Source: Pyxidicoccus caerfyrddinensis (GTDB lineage Bacteria > Myxococcota > Myxococcia > Myxococcales > Myxococcaceae). From it: a stretch of 64,000 nt of DNA. Below are positions 7,313 through 15,479 of this stretch, piece after piece. Location: the NCBI RefSeq assembly GCF_010894405.1, contig NZ_JAAIYA010000005.1, positions 434,001-498,000 on the forward strand. The letters are read 5' to 3'. The position numbers were made by a program, and so were the translations under genes. Below the pieces are notes generated by a model. The model saw only the letters and a program-made list of their open reading frames with translations, was not told where the DNA came from and did not search any database. The first letter of the stretch is position 1, and each line of letters begins with the position of its first letter.

Positions 7313-9430
7313 GTGCCCAACTTCCGCCACCTGCCCGACGAGAGAATCCTCGAGCTGCACGACGTCGCGCTCAACTGCGACCTGGTGGGGCAGGGCACCC
7401 AGCTGGCGCTCCTGGAAGGAATCGACCCCGCGTGTGTCGCCCCGATTCCGGTGGGCGGGCCTCCGGCGGCCACGCTGATGGCGACGCTCTTCCGCTTCAA
7501 CGGCATCGAGCGGCTCGCGGATGGTTCGGTTCCCCTGGTGCAGTGGCTGAGGCGCGCCTGGCAGCTCAGCCGCGCGCTGCAGGTGGCCGACCACTTCCAG
7601 CGCTGCATCCAGGAACTCTCCAGCGGACCCTCGCGTCCCGTCCAGGCAGGCACGCCACCCCGGGATGCCCGGCTGAGCGAGGAACTCCGCCACCTCCACG
7701 AGCAGCGGGCGGCGGCCCTGGCGCGAGGAGAGGACGCGGGCGCCCTGCTCGAAGCCATCCGCCACCTCAAGCGCCGCGCGGCGACGGGCGTGGAGCTCCA
7801 GCCAGGAGACCTCCTGGGAGATGGGCGCTGCTACCAGCTCCTGGAGCAGCTCGGGGCGGGCGGGTTCGGCACAGTCTGGAAGGCCTGGGACTACGGCCGC
7901 GAGTGCTACGTGGCCATCAAGGTCCTGCACGGGCACCTCGTGCGCGACCCGTCCCGCGTGGACCGCTTCTTCCGCGGCGCGGAGAAGATGTCGCAGCTCG
8001 AGCACCCGAACATCGTGAAGGTGCTGCTCAAGAAGGGGGAGGAGCAGCGGGACGACGGAACCCGTTACCTCTACTACGTGATGGAGTTGCTGAAGGGCGG
8101 CGACTTCAAGCAGCGCGCTCCCTCTGGAGAGCAGGCGGTGTTGAGCATCGCGCTGGCGGTCTGCGATGCGCTCGCCTTCGCGCACCGGCAGCAGTTGCTC
8201 CACCGTGACGTGTCGCCCGACAACATCCTCCTGGACGAGGCGGGCGTGGCGCACCTGTCGGACTTCGACCTGGTCCGCGCGGAGGACACCACGGCCGCGA
8301 CGCGCGAGGGCCGCATGCTGGGCAAGTACGGCTTCGCCGCCCCCGAGGTGCTGGACGGCAGGGCCGAGCCGGACGCCCGCGCCGACGTGTACTCACTGGG
8401 GATGACCCTCCTCTTCACGCTCAACGGGGGCCACCTCCCGCCGTCCGGAGTCGCCCGCGCGCCGGTCATCCACGGGTTGAAGTGCTCGGCGCTGCTGAGG
8501 GAGGCCATCCTGGGCGCCACGTGGGATGCCGTGGAGAAGCGGCACCGGGACGTGGGCGCGTTCAGGACGGCGCTGGAGCGGGCCCGTGACGCCAGCGGGC
8601 CCGCGAGGCTCGCCGGCTGGGCGCGGCTGGGGGCCCGGCGGCATGGGCGCGCTTTCGGCCGGTACTCCTTCGCTGTCACGCTCACGGCCGTCGTCCTCGT
8701 GCTGCTGCCCCTGGCCGCTCCCGTGCGAGACGGGCTCCTGCGGCTCGCGAGCGACTCCGCGCCCCAACCAGGGGAGGACCCGAGCAACCCGGACCCCGGC
8801 GCCTCCGGCTGGGACGCCCTTCCGCCCGGCATGAAGGACGTGCCCCAGGTGGCCGCCAGGCTGCTCGTCGGAGACGGGAAGTTCGCCACGGCCTTCTTCG
8901 TCACGGCCCAGGGCCACCTCGTGACGGCGAGCTACGTCTTCGATGAGAGCAGCCCGAAGGGCCGCCCGCAGATAGAGCTCCTGGATGGGAGGCGCTTCGA
9001 CGTCCAGCGCATCGACGTGGACGAGAAGGTCGGACTGGCGCTCCTGAAGGCCGACCTCCAGCCCGAGCGCTTCGCATCCTGGGCGACTGCGGTGTTGGGG
9101 GAGCCCGTCCTCGTGGAAGCGCTCGAGATGCGTGAGCTGCGCAGGTACCCGGGGAGGGTGGAGCCAGCGCTGACGCGCTACGTGGGGCAGGTGCTCTCGG
9201 GCGAGAATGCCCGGAGCGGCAGGTTCCAGATCAAGGTCGAGAGGAATGACGGGACCCTCGCGGGAGGGCCTGTCCTCAATGCCTCCGGCGCCGTCGTGGG
9301 CCTGCTCCACACCGGCCTCAGCCCCACGGACGAGTCCCGGAGCACCAAGCTCTGCATCTCCGCCCGCACCATCCAGGCCTACGTGGACCGGGTCCTCAAT
9401 GGGTCCAGTCAGACCGACTCTGGTCCCTGA
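7313..9430 (+). CDS. EAD1-like / Ser-Thr kinase / TM / trypsin-like pseudoprotease fusion
   Basis: A 705-residue protein in four parts. (1) Residues about 5-90 resemble effector-associated domain EAD1, a death-like adaptor fold (ELHDVALN, then TLMATLFRFNGIERL). (2) Residues 175-430 are a Hanks-type kinase with GAGGFGTVW, AIK (K203), HRDVSPDN (D299) and APE (343-345). The Mg-binding DFG reads DFD (317-319); the Asp is kept. (3) A TM helix spans about 452-470. (4) Residues 505-695 have the trypsin/HtrA layout but lack the triad: the His position is Tyr541, the Asp position Gly574, and the nucleophile Ala650 in LAGGP. The start is a GTG at 7313, directly after an in-frame stop at 7304. The outer part is likely a binding or sensing domain. 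Confidence 0.8.
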   Translation: MPNFRHLPDERILELHDVALNCDLVGQGTQLALLEGIDPACVAPIPVGGPPAATLMATLFRFNGIERLADGSVPLVQWLRRAWQLSRALQVADHFQRCIQELSSGPSRPVQAGTPPRDARLSEELRHLHEQRAAALARGEDAGALLEAIRHLKRRAATGVELQPGDLLGDGRCYQLLEQLGAGGFGTVWKAWDYGRECYVAIKVLHGHLVRDPSRVDRFFRGAEKMSQLEHPNIVKVLLKKGEEQRDDGTRYLYYVMELLKGGDFKQRAPSGEQAVLSIALAVCDALAFAHRQQLLHRDVSPDNILLDEAGVAHLSDFDLVRAEDTTAATREGRMLGKYGFAAPEVLDGRAEPDARADVYSLGMTLLFTLNGGHLPPSGVARAPVIHGLKCSALLREAILGATWDAVEKRHRDVGAFRTALERARDASGPARLAGWARLGARRHGRAFGRYSFAVTLTAVVLVLLPLAAPVRDGLLRLASDSAPQPGEDPSNPDPGASGWDALPPGMKDVPQVAARLLVGDGKFATAFFVTAQGHLVTASYVFDESSPKGRPQIELLDGRRFDVQRIDVDEKVGLALLKADLQPERFASWATAVLGEPVLVEALEMRELRRYPGRVEPALTRYVGQVLSGENARSGRFQIKVERNDGTLAGGPVLNASGAVVGLLHTGLSPTDESRSTKLCISARTIQAYVDRVLNGSSQTDSGP

Positions 9431-9519
9431 GCCCCGCCCGTGCTCTCATCCATTCCACTGCCAGCGCTGACGCTCCGCGTTGCGCCATTCTCATGACGCG
9501 CGGAGCCAAGTTCCGCGCT

Positions 9520-9548
9520 TTGACAAGCCCATCAACCGGGTGCTACCG
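9520..9548 (+). promoter_or_regulatory. Candidate sigma-70 promoter for the TetR-led cluster
   Basis: A perfect TTGACA (9520-9525) is followed after 17 bp by a weak -10 (CTACCG, 9543-9548) preceded by TG, an extended -10 arrangement. The tetR start codon follows at 9560 with AGGTGA as its ribosome site, so the leader would be very short. The perfect -35 box is the main support. Confidence 0.4.
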
Positions 9549-9559
9549 CTAGGTGAAAC

Positions 9560-10276
9560 ATGAATCGCCCTTCAACTTCTCCAGACCGCACCGGACCCGT
9601 GACGCCGAGAGGGCAACGGACGCGTGCGAAGCTGCTGAAGGCCGCTGAGTCGGTCTTCGGAGAGAAGGGTTATGAGCGTGCCTCCATCGCCGACATCACC
9701 CGCAAGGGCGGCGTGGCGCTGGGCACCTTCTACGTCTACTTCCCGGACAAGCAGTCCATCTTCGTCGAAGTGGTGGACGAGCTGGGCACGCGCCTGCGCC
9801 GCCTCATCGCCGAGTCCACCGCCGCCTGCACCGGCCGCGTCGACGTGGAGCGCGAGGGTCTGCGCACCTTCTTCCAGTTCGTCCGCCAGCACCCCAACCT
9901 CTACCGCGTGGTGCGCCAGGCCGAGTTCGTCGACGCCGCCTGCTACCGCCGCTACTACGACCGCTTCGCCAAGGGCTACGTCACCGGCCTCACCCGCGCC
10001 ATGGAAGAGGGCGAGGTGCGCCGCATGGACCCGGAGGCGCTCGCCTACTGCCTGATGGGCATCGGCGACTTCCTCGGCATGCGCTGGGTGCTCTGGGAGG
10101 AGGACCCGGGCCTGGAGCGCGTGCTCGACACGGCCATGAGCCTCATCCAGCACGGCATCGACACCCGTGCTCCCGTCGCGCGCAACACCGTGAAGGCGGC
10201 CTCCGCCGCCTCGAAGAAACCGAAGAAGAACACCCTGCGCCCCACGCGCCGTCCCGCGCGCGGCGCCCGGAGCTGA
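9560..10276 (+). CDS. TetR/AcrR family transcriptional regulator
   Basis: A 238-residue TetR-type repressor. The N-terminal HTH reads RTRAKLLKAAESVFGEKGYE, then ASIADITRKGGVALGTFYVYF with the typical GTFYxYFPDK recognition helix. The C-terminal ligand domain is helical, and the last 35 residues form a very basic Lys/Arg/Ala tail that may aid DNA binding. It starts 12 nt before the KAS III-like gene in the same direction, so it probably regulates the lipid cluster that follows (to about 16664). The ligand is likely a fatty acyl-CoA or hydrophobic compound, inferred from its neighbours. Translation starts at the ATG with AGGTG upstream. Confidence 0.9.
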   Translation: MNRPSTSPDRTGPVTPRGQRTRAKLLKAAESVFGEKGYERASIADITRKGGVALGTFYVYFPDKQSIFVEVVDELGTRLRRLIAESTAACTGRVDVEREGLRTFFQFVRQHPNLYRVVRQAEFVDAACYRRYYDRFAKGYVTGLTRAMEEGEVRRMDPEALAYCLMGIGDFLGMRWVLWEEDPGLERVLDTAMSLIQHGIDTRAPVARNTVKAASAASKKPKKNTLRPTRRPARGARS

Positions 10277-10288
10277 AGAACACCCGCC

Positions 10289-11284
10289 ATGCGATACGCC
10301 CAGATTCTGGCCACCGGCCGCTACGTCCCCGAGAAGGTCCTCACCAACGCCGACATCGAGAACATCCTCGGCGAGAAGGTGGACGAGTGGCTCCAGCAGA
10401 ACGTGGGCATCAAGCAGCGCCACGTCATGGCGGACGACCAGGCGACCAGTGACCTCTGCGTCGCCGCCGCCCGCCAGGCGCTGGAGCGCTCCGGCACCAA
10501 GCCGGAGGAGCTGGACCTCATCATCATCGCCACCGACACGCCGGACTACCTCAGCCCCGCCACCGCCTCCGTGGTGCAGGCCAAGCTGGGCGCGCCCAAC
10601 GCCGGCACGTACGACCTCAACTGCGCCTGCGCCGGGTGGGTGACGGCGCTGGACGTGGGCTCGAAGACGATTGCCGCGGATGACAGCTACCGCCGCATCC
10701 TCGTCGTCGGCGCGTACGGCATGACGCGCTATGTGAACTGGAAGGACAAGAAGACCTGCACCCTGTTCGCGGATGGCGCGGGCGCGGTGGTGCTGGGCGC
10801 GGGTGAAAAGCCCGGCTTCATGGGCGCGAAGCTGCTGGCCAACGGCGAGTACCACGACGCGCTCGGCATCTACACCGGCGGCACGCATCGCCCCGCCACC
10901 GCCGAGTCCCTCAAGCTCACCGACGGCAAGCCCGCGGTGCAGTTCGTCCGCAAGTTCCCCGCGACCTTCAACACCGAGCGCTGGCCCATGCTGCTGGACC
11001 AGCTCCTCAAGCGGCAGAACCAGACGCTGGACGACGTGAAGCTCTTCGTCTTCACCCAGCTCAACCTGCGGACCATCGAAGCCACCATGAAGGCGCTCAA
11101 CCAGCCCATGGAGAAGGCCCACTACACCATGGACAAGTGGGGCTACACGGGCTCGGCCTGCATCCCGATGACGCTCGACGACGCGGTGGTGCAGGGCAAG
11201 GTGCGGCGGGGAGATTTGGTGGCCTTCTGTGCCAGCGGCGGCGGCCTCGCCATGGCCTCCGCCCTCTATCGCTGGACCGCCTGA
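10289..11284 (+). CDS. FabH-like ketoacyl synthase III with altered catalytic triad
   Basis: A 331-residue thiolase-fold protein that aligns along its length with FabH (3-oxoacyl-ACP synthase III). The nucleophilic Cys is kept (Cys114 in NCACAG). The His normally found in PHQANLRI is Thr256 here (FVFTQLNLRT), and the Asn of GNTSAAS is Tyr286 (GYTGSA). FabH uses Cys-His-Asn for decarboxylative condensation. A Cys-Thr-Tyr site should be unable to decarboxylate malonyl-ACP in the usual way, so an acyltransferase, thioesterase or non-decarboxylating condensing role is more likely. It sits between tetR and an acyl-CoA synthetase with tight spacing. The fold call is firm; the reaction is unknown. 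Confidence 0.85.
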   Translation: MRYAQILATGRYVPEKVLTNADIENILGEKVDEWLQQNVGIKQRHVMADDQATSDLCVAAARQALERSGTKPEELDLIIIATDTPDYLSPATASVVQAKLGAPNAGTYDLNCACAGWVTALDVGSKTIAADDSYRRILVVGAYGMTRYVNWKDKKTCTLFADGAGAVVLGAGEKPGFMGAKLLANGEYHDALGIYTGGTHRPATAESLKLTDGKPAVQFVRKFPATFNTERWPMLLDQLLKRQNQTLDDVKLFVFTQLNLRTIEATMKALNQPMEKAHYTMDKWGYTGSACIPMTLDDAVVQGKVRRGDLVAFCASGGGLAMASALYRWTA

Positions 11285-11310
11285 ACCGCATGTCAGGGGA
11301 GGGGACGCGC

Positions 11311-12864
11311 ATGTTCATCGGAGACTGGATGGGCCGGGGCGCCCTGTACTGGCCCGAGCACGTGGCCGTGGTGGACACCGCGAAGGGTGACGCCGGCCGC
11401 TTCACCTACCGCGCCCTCAACGCGCGCGCCGAGGCCCTGGGCGCCTGGCTGCGCGACGTGGCCGGCGTGAAGCGCGGCGACCGCGTGGGGCTCGTGGCCC
11501 ACAACGGCGTGGAGTACCTGGACGCGCTGTTCGCCTGCGGGAAGATTGGCGCCATCTTCGTCCCCTACAACTGGCGCCTGCACGCCGCCGAGCTGACCGA
11601 CCTGGTCCGCTCCATCCGCCCACGCGTGCTCCTCTTCGGCGACGACTTCCGCGACGGTGTCGCCCAGGTGCGCGAGCGCGTCGGTGACTCCGTGCGCCTG
11701 GTGGCGCTGGAGCCGCAGGGGCTGCCCGGCGCGGACGCGTACTCGACGGCGCTGGCGCACGTGCCCGCTTCTCCGGTGACGAACGACGCGGTGGCGGAGG
11801 AGGACATCCTCTGCCTGCTCTTCACCGGCGGCACCACCGGCCGCTCCAAGGGCGCGCGCGTGAGCTACCGCATGGTGGCGTGGAACACGCTCAACACGCT
11901 GGTGCACGAGGTGCTCCCCGGCGACGTCACGGTGACGCACACGCCCATGTTCCACACGGGCGGACTGCTCGTGTACACGGTGCCGCTGCTCACCGTGGGC
12001 GGCACCGTCGTCATCATGCGCCGGTGGGACCCGGAGGCGCTGCTGGACCTCATCCCCCGCGAGAAGGTGACGCTCTTCTTCGCGGTGCCCACGCAGTACC
12101 AGCAGCTCCAGGAGTCGCCGCGCTTCAAGTCCACCAGCTTCTCCACCGTGCGCTTCATGACGAGCGGCGGCGCAGCGCTGCCGGTGCCCCTCATCCAGGC
12201 GTGGCAGGCGGTGCACCCGGTGCCCTTCAAGCAGGGCTTCGGCATGACGGAGTTCGGCCCCGGCCTCTTCAGCATGGGCCCCGAGTTCGCCGTGTCCAAG
12301 GCGGGCTCCATTGGCCGGCCCAACTACTTCATCGCCGCGAAGCTGGTGGACGATGACGGCCGCGAGGTGCCCGCGGGCGAGGTGGGCGAGCTGGTGCTCA
12401 AGGGCCCGTCCATGTGCTCGGGCTACTTCGAGGACGAGGCCGCCACGCGCGAGGCCATCGACGCGGACGGCTGGCTGCACACCGGCGACCTGGCGCGCCG
12501 CGACGCGGACGGCTTCTTCTTCATCGCTGGCCGCAAGAAGGACATGTTCATCTCCGGCGGAGAGAACGTGTACCCGCTGGAGCTGGAGTCCGCCCTCTAC
12601 GAGCACCCCGCCGTGGGCCAGTGCGCGGTGGTGGGCGTGCCCGACGCGAAGTGGGGCGAGGTCGGCCGGGCCTTCGTGGTGCTGAAGCCGGGGGAGCAGG
12701 CCTCCTCCGACGCGCTGCTGGAGCACCTGCGCGGCCGGGTGGCGCGCTTCAAGGTGCCCAAGCGGGTGGACGTGGTGGAGCGCCTGCCGATTTCCGCGGC
12801 GGGGAAGATTCTCAAGCGCGAGCTGCGCGAGTCGGCCATCGCCGAGGACCGCGAAGCCCGCTGA
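11311..12864 (+). CDS. Acyl-CoA synthetase (AMP-forming)
   Basis: A 517-residue adenylate-forming enzyme. The P-loop motif LLFTGGTTGRSKGARVSY (A3), the aromatic GFGMTEFGPG (A5), GWLHTGDLARRD (A7) and the C-terminal AGKILKREL lysine motif (A10) are all present. The likely reaction is ATP-dependent activation of a fatty or aromatic acid to the acyl-AMP and then acyl-CoA. The ATG at 11311 is preferred over 11290 because GGGGAGGGG lies 7 nt before it. It follows the KAS III-like gene by 26 nt and may supply its acyl substrate. A strong hairpin follows the stop. Confidence 0.9.
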   Translation: MFIGDWMGRGALYWPEHVAVVDTAKGDAGRFTYRALNARAEALGAWLRDVAGVKRGDRVGLVAHNGVEYLDALFACGKIGAIFVPYNWRLHAAELTDLVRSIRPRVLLFGDDFRDGVAQVRERVGDSVRLVALEPQGLPGADAYSTALAHVPASPVTNDAVAEEDILCLLFTGGTTGRSKGARVSYRMVAWNTLNTLVHEVLPGDVTVTHTPMFHTGGLLVYTVPLLTVGGTVVIMRRWDPEALLDLIPREKVTLFFAVPTQYQQLQESPRFKSTSFSTVRFMTSGGAALPVPLIQAWQAVHPVPFKQGFGMTEFGPGLFSMGPEFAVSKAGSIGRPNYFIAAKLVDDDGREVPAGEVGELVLKGPSMCSGYFEDEAATREAIDADGWLHTGDLARRDADGFFFIAGRKKDMFISGGENVYPLELESALYEHPAVGQCAVVGVPDAKWGEVGRAFVVLKPGEQASSDALLEHLRGRVARFKVPKRVDVVERLPISAAGKILKRELRESAIAEDREAR

Positions 12865-12875
12865 ATGCAGGTTTC

Positions 12876-12903
12876 GCGAGGGCCCCACGCTGGCGGCCCT
12901 CGC
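12876..12903 (+). terminator. Hairpin after the acyl-CoA synthetase
   Basis: A perfect 9-bp stem GCGAGGGCC/GGCCCTCGC (12876-12884 with 12895-12903) with a 10-nt loop lies 11 nt after the stop. There is no T-run. It may terminate or attenuate transcription before the downstream lipoprotein gene. Confidence 0.6.
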
Positions 12904-12957
12904 CCATCAACTGTCATGTCATCCCGGCGGTGCCGCCGGAGGAAGAGGAGCAACCCC

Positions 12958-13581
12958 ATGAAGAAGCAGATTCTGTCGGCGGTGGTGCTGTGCGCGCTGG
13001 GCCTCGCGGGCTGTGGTGACGACCCCGTCGTCGTCGACCCGCCGGAAAAGCCGAAGCTGGACAGCCAGGCCAACATCCTCGCGTTCCTCGATGGCAAGTC
13101 GCTGCTGATGAGCGGGGCCAACATCCCCAGCCACCCGAACGGCTACAACGAGGACATCGACTACGGTGCCGCCACCCAGTGCTACAAGAGCGTCACCATG
13201 AGCGTGGCCGGTGGCAACTTCAAGGTCGACAGCATCCCCGGCACCATCGAGGGCTCGCCGGGCGTCGGTCAGCCGGGCGGCACCTGCAACCATGAGGTGG
13301 CGAAGAACCCGCTGTCCTTCACCTCCACCTCGCTCGTCATGGAGAACGTGACGGCGGACGGCAGCTGCTTCGACGTGACGTTCAACTTCCCGGGCGGCCT
13401 CGTGCAGGAGGGCCGCGGCGGCTTCTCCGCGGACCAGAAGCAGCTGAAGCTGGAGCTCTTCTTCAAGGGCCAGGCCACGGGCAGCAAGTGCGCGAACGGC
13501 GCGGTGGGCGCCGACGGCACGGTGACGCTGAACAAGGCTCCGTTCTCCGGCAAGGCGGTTCAGACCTACGTCATCCAGTAA
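12958..13581 (+). CDS. Secreted lipoprotein of unknown function
   Basis: A 207-residue protein starting MKKQILSAVVL with a clear lipobox (LGLAGC, Cys about residue 20) and a GGAAGAGGAG ribosome site. After a DDPVVVDPPEKP linker, the mature part contains four further cysteines, regularly placed between beta-strand-like segments, likely forming two disulfides (residues near 63, 102, 122 and 174). No family was recognised. It is encoded between the acyl-CoA synthetase and an outer-membrane barrel protein in the same direction and may be part of the same envelope lipid pathway. Hairpins on both sides suggest partly separate transcription. Confidence 0.75.
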   Translation: MKKQILSAVVLCALGLAGCGDDPVVVDPPEKPKLDSQANILAFLDGKSLLMSGANIPSHPNGYNEDIDYGAATQCYKSVTMSVAGGNFKVDSIPGTIEGSPGVGQPGGTCNHEVAKNPLSFTSTSLVMENVTADGSCFDVTFNFPGGLVQEGRGGFSADQKQLKLELFFKGQATGSKCANGAVGADGTVTLNKAPFSGKAVQTYVIQ

Positions 13582-13599
13582 CGGCGGTGCTTCCGTCCC

Positions 13600-13665
13600 G
13601 GGAGGAGGGCGTGCTCCTCCCTCCTTCCGGAGACGGGCCGGGCGGGCGCCATGGGCGTCCCGCCC
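13600..13665 (+). terminator. Two tandem strong hairpins after the lipoprotein gene
   Basis: First hairpin: 8-bp stem GGGAGGAG/CTCCTCCC (13600-13607 with 13614-13621), 6-nt loop. Second: GGGCGGG/CCCGCCC (13640-13646 with 13659-13665) enclosing CGCC/GGCG around a 3-nt loop, nearly continuous over 26 nt. Together they probably end the lipoprotein transcript. No T-tracts are visible. Confidence 0.6.
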
Positions 13666-13818
13666 TGGTGGTGGTTGAAGCATGGAGCCTGGCCTCACCG
13701 CCCGTCGCCCCCTCATGGCGAGGTGTGAAGGGCCCCAGGGCACGCATCCGCAACATGAACGGTGTCATCTGAGCCCGGAAGGGCCCGGGAGTGCCCCTCG
13801 CTCGGGGCCGAGGTGGAT

Positions 13819-15477
13819 ATGACGGGAAGGTGGCTTGAAGCACGCGGGGCGATGAAGCGGGGCGCGGTGGCGCTCGCGCTGGGCCTCGCGGGACTGGCGC
13901 TGCCGGCGGCCGCGCAGAGCACGCCGGTCCCCGGCCTCTATTACGGCGAATGGCTCGAGGAGAAGGACCGCGACGAGGACGCGAAGCCTCGCGAATTCAC
14001 CCTCATCAACTACTTCTTCACGCGCCTGTCGGTGACGAACGAGGTGGGTGACCCCGCCGGCCTTCGCGGCGTGGCGCTGGGCCCCATCGGCTCGCCCGTC
14101 GGCAGCGTGGTGAGCGTGGAGCCCGGGCGCGCGGCGTACTTCGTCGAGCAGCGCTGGATTCCCGTCATCGAGTACAGCCCCTACTTCGTCGACGGGCTGG
14201 CCTCGTTCCGCGCGCAGTTCGAGGTGGACTTCCTCTGGGGTCGCTCGGCCAACACCATTGGCCAGAACGAGGGCGGCGGCTTCAACGCCGACCAGGTGAA
14301 CATCCAGACGAAGAACGTCAACGTCGCCATCTACCCGACGCGCATCCCCGCCCAGCTCACGCTGCTCATCGGCACGCAGCCCGTCTACGACACCCCCTTC
14401 GACCCGACGCGCACGCCGCTGTCGGACATCGTCCGCACCGGCTACAAGCTGTCGTTCCTCGGCAGCGACGCCACCGGCCTGTCCCTCTTCAGCAGCTACA
14501 AGGGCCAGGCGCGCCTGACGCTGCTGCCCCTGGGCAGCGCGCAGTCGGACCGCGCGGAGCAGAACGACCCGCGGCTGAAGTTCATCTGGCTGGCCATGGC
14601 GGACTACGTCTACCCGGTGCGCCCGAACACCAACGTCGGCGTGTCGTTCTGGTACCTCAACGACAACACCAAGGGCGATGCGTACGCGTACGAGGGCCTG
14701 GTGAAGAGCGGCCCGTCCTCCACCGGCCTCCCCGGCTTCGTGGGCACGGCGCGCTTCCCGATTGAGCGCCCCACCGGTGACGTGGTCTGGGTGGGCGCCC
14801 ACTTCAACCACAACATCGACTTCCGCACGGGCCGGCTCGGCGCGTCCGGCTTCGTCATGTACAACGGCGGCAAGTACACGAGCGACGACCCGGAGACGTC
14901 CGTCCTGGACACGCTCAGCATCTCCGGCCTCTCCGCCAACGCGGAGCTGATGTACCAGTGGGGCCGCGGGCCCGCGGACGTGCTCACGCTGGAGGGCATG
15001 TTCACCACCGGCGACAGCAACACGCAGGATGACCACTACACGGGCGCCTTCACGCTCAACCAGTACGGCATCCCCGGCGCGGTGTGGTTCAACCACAAGA
15101 TGCTCATCCTGTTCCCCTTCACCAGCACCGTGAACAACTACTCGGGCGCGGTGTCGGACATCTCCAACCAGGGCTTCGGCCTGCGCGCCGGCATGGCCAC
15201 GGCGGCGTGGGACATCGTCCCCAACAAGCTCAACCTCAAGGTGGGCACGGGTATCGCCAACGCGGGCGCCACGCCACCGCGGTGGAACCCGGACGTGCGG
15301 CGCGGGCGCTTCATCGGCACCGAGGTGAACGCGGAGCTGCGCTACCACATCCGCTACCTCATGACGGCTGGCCTGCACGCCGGCTACCTCATCCGCGGCA
15401 GCTTCTACGACGGTGCTCCCACCGTGCGGAGCAACCCGTGGGCGGCCTTCACCACCTTCACCTGGTACGCGTTCTGA
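13819..15477 (+). CDS. Outer-membrane beta-barrel (porin-like) protein
   Basis: A 552-residue exported protein with a signal peptide (LALGLAGLALPAAAQS). Its body is rich in alternating hydrophobic/polar strands, aromatic girdle residues and Gly/Asn/Asp turns, and it ends in Phe (FTTFTWYAF), the usual outer-membrane barrel insertion signal. The ATG at 13819 has GAGGTGG just upstream; a later ATG at 13852 would give a shorter signal peptide and cannot be excluded. The stop is 2 nt before the alpha/beta-hydrolase lipoprotein start, so the two are cotranscribed. A transport role for hydrophobic substrates is suggested by the neighbouring lipid genes but is not shown. Confidence 0.75.
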   Translation: MTGRWLEARGAMKRGAVALALGLAGLALPAAAQSTPVPGLYYGEWLEEKDRDEDAKPREFTLINYFFTRLSVTNEVGDPAGLRGVALGPIGSPVGSVVSVEPGRAAYFVEQRWIPVIEYSPYFVDGLASFRAQFEVDFLWGRSANTIGQNEGGGFNADQVNIQTKNVNVAIYPTRIPAQLTLLIGTQPVYDTPFDPTRTPLSDIVRTGYKLSFLGSDATGLSLFSSYKGQARLTLLPLGSAQSDRAEQNDPRLKFIWLAMADYVYPVRPNTNVGVSFWYLNDNTKGDAYAYEGLVKSGPSSTGLPGFVGTARFPIERPTGDVVWVGAHFNHNIDFRTGRLGASGFVMYNGGKYTSDDPETSVLDTLSISGLSANAELMYQWGRGPADVLTLEGMFTTGDSNTQDDHYTGAFTLNQYGIPGAVWFNHKMLILFPFTSTVNNYSGAVSDISNQGFGLRAGMATAAWDIVPNKLNLKVGTGIANAGATPPRWNPDVRRGRFIGTEVNAELRYHIRYLMTAGLHAGYLIRGSFYDGAPTVRSNPWAAFTTFTWYAF

Positions 15478-15479
15478 CC

